Positions 61,180-64,000 of a stretch of DNA of 64,000 bases are shown here, in pieces. Position 1 is the first letter of the stretch. Each line of letters starts with the position of its first letter. Where the stretch lies: positions 2,740,501 through 2,804,500 of the forward strand of contig AP031351.1 in assembly GCA_037833965.1 (NCBI GenBank). Direction: 5' to 3'. The DNA is from Marchantia polymorpha subsp. ruderalis (taxonomy: Eukaryota > Streptophyta > Marchantiopsida > Marchantiales > Marchantiaceae). The notes below the pieces were generated by a model. That model did no database searches and had not been told where the DNA came from. It worked only from the letters and a program-made list of their open reading frames with translations. The position numbers were made by a program, and so were the translations under genes.

Positions 61180-63733
61180 ATGGGTGCTCTTTGTTCAAAA
61201 TCTCTCTCAGCGGTCGAAGAAGACTCCGATGAAGAAGGATCGAGGAACTCAAAGCCTGAAATGAAGGTAGATGAGCGGTATGAACCTGCGACGACCGTCA
61301 AATCTGGGGAAGCTGTAAACCCTCCTAGCGGACAGATTACTTCTCGAGGTGATAAGGAGGGGAAGCTGGGGAGACTTCTTTCGGATAAATCTCGGAATGC
61401 CAAGACAAAGACTTCCACAGCAGCAAAAAAGACTGGTCAAAAGGTGTGTTATTGTTTGTCTCCTTCTCATCGATGGCATATCAAACATGCATAATTTTTC
61501 AATGCCCAGATTATTTTCCATTTTTCTCTTCACTGTGCCTCTCGTAAGTCCTTGTGATCTTTGTGTGACTTGTCGATTTTAGAAGCAAGTTATGGTTTCC
61601 ATAAAAAAACTCAAACTTCAAGGCAGGGATACGTGGGGAAAATCTCGTGAATTGTCTATTGGAGACATACAGAGTTCTATCGAAGCAGCTGCATGACTCG
61701 CGCCTTTCGCAATCTTCTGGCTAATTTTTATATTCTCCTCATTCACCGATGTAATTTTTATATCCTCCTTCCTCAAACCAGGATTTAATCTTCGGGATTT
61801 AATCCTCAATGAGAACTGGTGTACTTCATCCTACATCCACATGATAATCTTAAAATTAAAGTGGATAGAGATCATATACCCACATAATATTCCAAGAATT
61901 AAGGTGAATAGAGATCCTACACCCACATAACATACCAAGAATTAAGGTGAATAGAGATCCTACACCCACATAATATAACAAGAATTAAGGTGAAAAGAGA
62001 TCCTACACCCACATAATATACCAAGAATCAAAGTGGATAGAAATCTTATGTGTGATATTAATGTTCTCAAAAGATTTAGAAGGTGGGCTAAGATGCGCCA
62101 TGGGAACAGCTAAGATTGTATAAAGCTCATGGTATCCAACTGTTTATTGAACCACTCTTTCAACTCTTGGTCTTCCCCCAAATACGCTTCAAAACAGCTC
62201 TTTTCAGCAGAGAGTCTTCTCGCTGCCTCCATCACTATATATTCATACATACAGTTCAACTGTAAGAAGCCGTCATGATGTATGCGATTAGTAGGCTGCC
62301 ATTTACATAATCATCAGATTAAATTTAAAGTCATGAAGCAGAACTGATTTTGACGTTTGAACATAAGTTACACGATGCACCTGAAAATTAGTATTTTTGA
62401 TGAATGAATCTCGTGTATTAATCATCTTTGCTATGTATAATTTTGACAGAGTTTTCCCAAGGGAGGAGAATCCTTATCTTTTTTTTTAAGTGACGTCCGT
62501 CTTTCTAGATTGCCATGCAGTTCCCTGTACTTGAAGTTATAGTCTTAAACAGAGCATCCTGCTAATTCCTCCTCTCCATGGAGATAATGTGTATTTCGGG
62601 TTGAATTATACATCTCAAGACCTTGCACACATACACACTGAGTTCAATTCATGTTTCATGTTCCCCTGCCACAGGCTACGCCTGATCTTTCGAGCCTTGG
62701 GGGTATTGCAGCTCTGTTACAGGTCTGGCATTCATTCATTTACGTCCTCTTTCTGAAATTAGCACTGCATTCAGGTTGTTTTCAAATTTTAATAATTGTC
62801 TAAGTAATCAGATGCTGAATCTTGATAAACTTTCTCTGAATAGGTATCAGAAGTGGGGTCTCGCATCGGAAGGGCTGGTACTGCGGGTTTTGGAAAAGCG
62901 GTGGAAGCTCTTGATACATTTGGGAGCAGCATCACAAATCTTGGCGGTGGCTTTTCGGTAGTGATCAATCAAGGCAAGGCAAACAAGATCGGGATTTTGT
63001 CATTCGAAGTGGCCAACACGATAGTGAAGGGCTCAAACTTGAAGCACTCTTTGTCAGAACATGAATTGAGATTCTTGCGGGAGGAAATTCTGGTCTCGCA
63101 ATGCGTTCAACGGTTGGTGTCACAAGATGTTCAAGAACTCATGCGAATTGCGGCAGCTGATAAGAGGTTGCCCTCCCTGATTTTGAGTCTTATGAAACCC
63201 CATGTTACAGTTAACATAAGACAGTATCGTTGTCTAGCGAGTTTGTTCAGTGATGCTATGCTCGTGGAGAACTCACCCTCACGTATTGGTAACACAAGTG
63301 AATATACAAATGAGTGTTTCCCGTTTGTACTTGTGGAACCATGAAGTAGTTTCGTGGATGCAATATTTCTGTATTTGAATATTTGATGAAAACATCATGT
63401 CACTCTTCATTTATGATAAGAAGAGAGCGAACCGTCCTAGTATTTTGACCGGGGGACAGTTGGTTACTTTCTACAGATTACTGAAATTGACTGTTGGATA
63501 TATCCGGTTGATGAGCATGTTTTGTTGATGATTTGAAATTCGATTTTTCTGATGTGTGAAGTCAATGGGCCTCGGAGTTGAGTCGTCCGTATGTAACTGA
63601 CATGTAGAGGTTTCCTATGTTGTTATTTGTTGGGTTGCAGGGAAGAGTTAAGGATTTTTGCTGGAGAAGTCGTCAGATTTGGAAATCACTGTCAAGATCC
63701 TCAATGGCATCGACTTGATCGAATTTTCTCGAA
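61180..63733 (+). CDS. PSI1: PSI-type protein (DUF3475/DUF668), 3' end outside window
   Basis: Homologue of Arabidopsis PSK SIMULATOR 1, a plasma-membrane-associated promoter of growth linked to phytosulfokine signalling. Four exons are visible: 61180-61443 (88 codons), 62675-62722 (16), 62844-63166 (107 codons plus 2 bases) and 63641-63733 (about 30 codons). All introns are GT/AG and in frame. The N-terminus MGALCSKS fits N-myristoylation at Gly2 with Cys5 available for palmitoylation, as in the family. Exon 2-3 carries LGGIAALLQ, GRAGTAGFGKAVEALDTFGS, then the DUF3475 start NKIGILSFEVANTIVKG and QELMRIAAADKR. Exon 4 has EELRIFAGEVVRFGN and DPQWHRLDRIF. DUF668 must lie beyond the right edge. 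Confidence 0.95.
61860..62050. repeat. 43-bp tandem repeat in intron 1 of the PSI-type gene
   Basis: CCCACATAA recurs at about 61879, 61922, 61965 and 62008, exactly 43 bases apart. Each copy carries AAGAATTAAGGTGAATAGAG-like sequence and a GATCCTACACC-like box. About four and a half copies. Confidence 0.9.
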
Positions 63734-64000
63734 GTATGTTTCTAGGGATTCTTTATTCTTGACATTTTATGAGTATCCACAAATACGAGGAAGATGTAGT
63801 CTGAGATATACGTCCTGTGTACTCCTTTACCACGTTGGGGGTAGGCTTTCTAGCAAATCGCTCGCAGTAATTGCATGGTTTAGTTATGGTCGTTGATCTT
63901 GATCACTGTTATATATTACTACCACAACACTGTTGGCTCGATTATTTTAGCTCAAGTCTGGCCTGCTAGTTGGTAGTTGAGGTTCGTGTTTTCTTCACAA

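Overview
This window is nuclear DNA of a land plant. The evidence is: spliced genes with many short exons; a chloroplast-targeted STAY-GREEN Mg-dechelatase; a PSI-type (DUF3475/DUF668) protein, a family known only from plants; a plant BGAL17-type beta-galactosidase; and a Ty1/copia element primed by initiator Met-tRNA. The proteins are close to, but clearly diverged from, the Arabidopsis versions I recall. I lean towards a non-seed plant such as a bryophyte. That is an inference, and nothing here fixes the species.

Layout. 0.3-1.9 kb (-): STAY-GREEN, its 3' end off the left edge. 2-3.7 kb: GC-rich upstream DNA with a 15-bp perfect hairpin. 3.7-9.7 kb: AT-rich intergenic DNA holding a 0.5-kb element with 37-bp terminal inverted repeats and GC-rich cargo, and remnants that look like a pogo/Tigger transposase. 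10.6-12.6 kb (-): a three-exon YIP4/YIPF6-type Golgi protein. 14.4-18.1 kb: a decayed hAT transposon with two kinds of tandem repeat. 19.8-30.4 kb (-): complete 24-exon DNA topoisomerase 3-alpha (947 codons by my splicing). 32.2-33.2 kb (+): an intronless aldo-keto reductase. 34.8-37.1 kb (+): a six-exon MAT2B-like/RmlD-type Rossmann protein. 38.2-55.1 kb (-): complete 19-exon GH35 beta-galactosidase with old copia pieces in two introns. 61.2 kb to the right edge (+): PSI-type protein, 3' end outside the window.

These are independent housekeeping or signalling genes, not a cluster: chlorophyll breakdown, Golgi/TGN trafficking, recombination-intermediate dissolution, carbonyl reduction, a nucleotide-sugar-reductase-like fold, galactoside hydrolysis and PSK growth signalling. 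TOP3A and the aldo-keto reductase diverge from a 1.8-kb GA-rich, G-run-rich interval. The MAT2B-like gene and the beta-galactosidase converge.

The most interesting points are: (1) three compact clusters of GTAC boxes near the 5' ends of three gene units; (2) many short, near-perfect hairpins in introns and spacers, one a nested set that looks like a template-switch footprint; (3) a copia fossil whose pieces lie on both sides of three host exons, with inverted copies of its own end sequence; (4) the small element with GC-rich cargo. I found no convincing new multi-gene system. Exon borders were placed by hand from GT/AG (one GC/AG) sites and reading-frame continuity.
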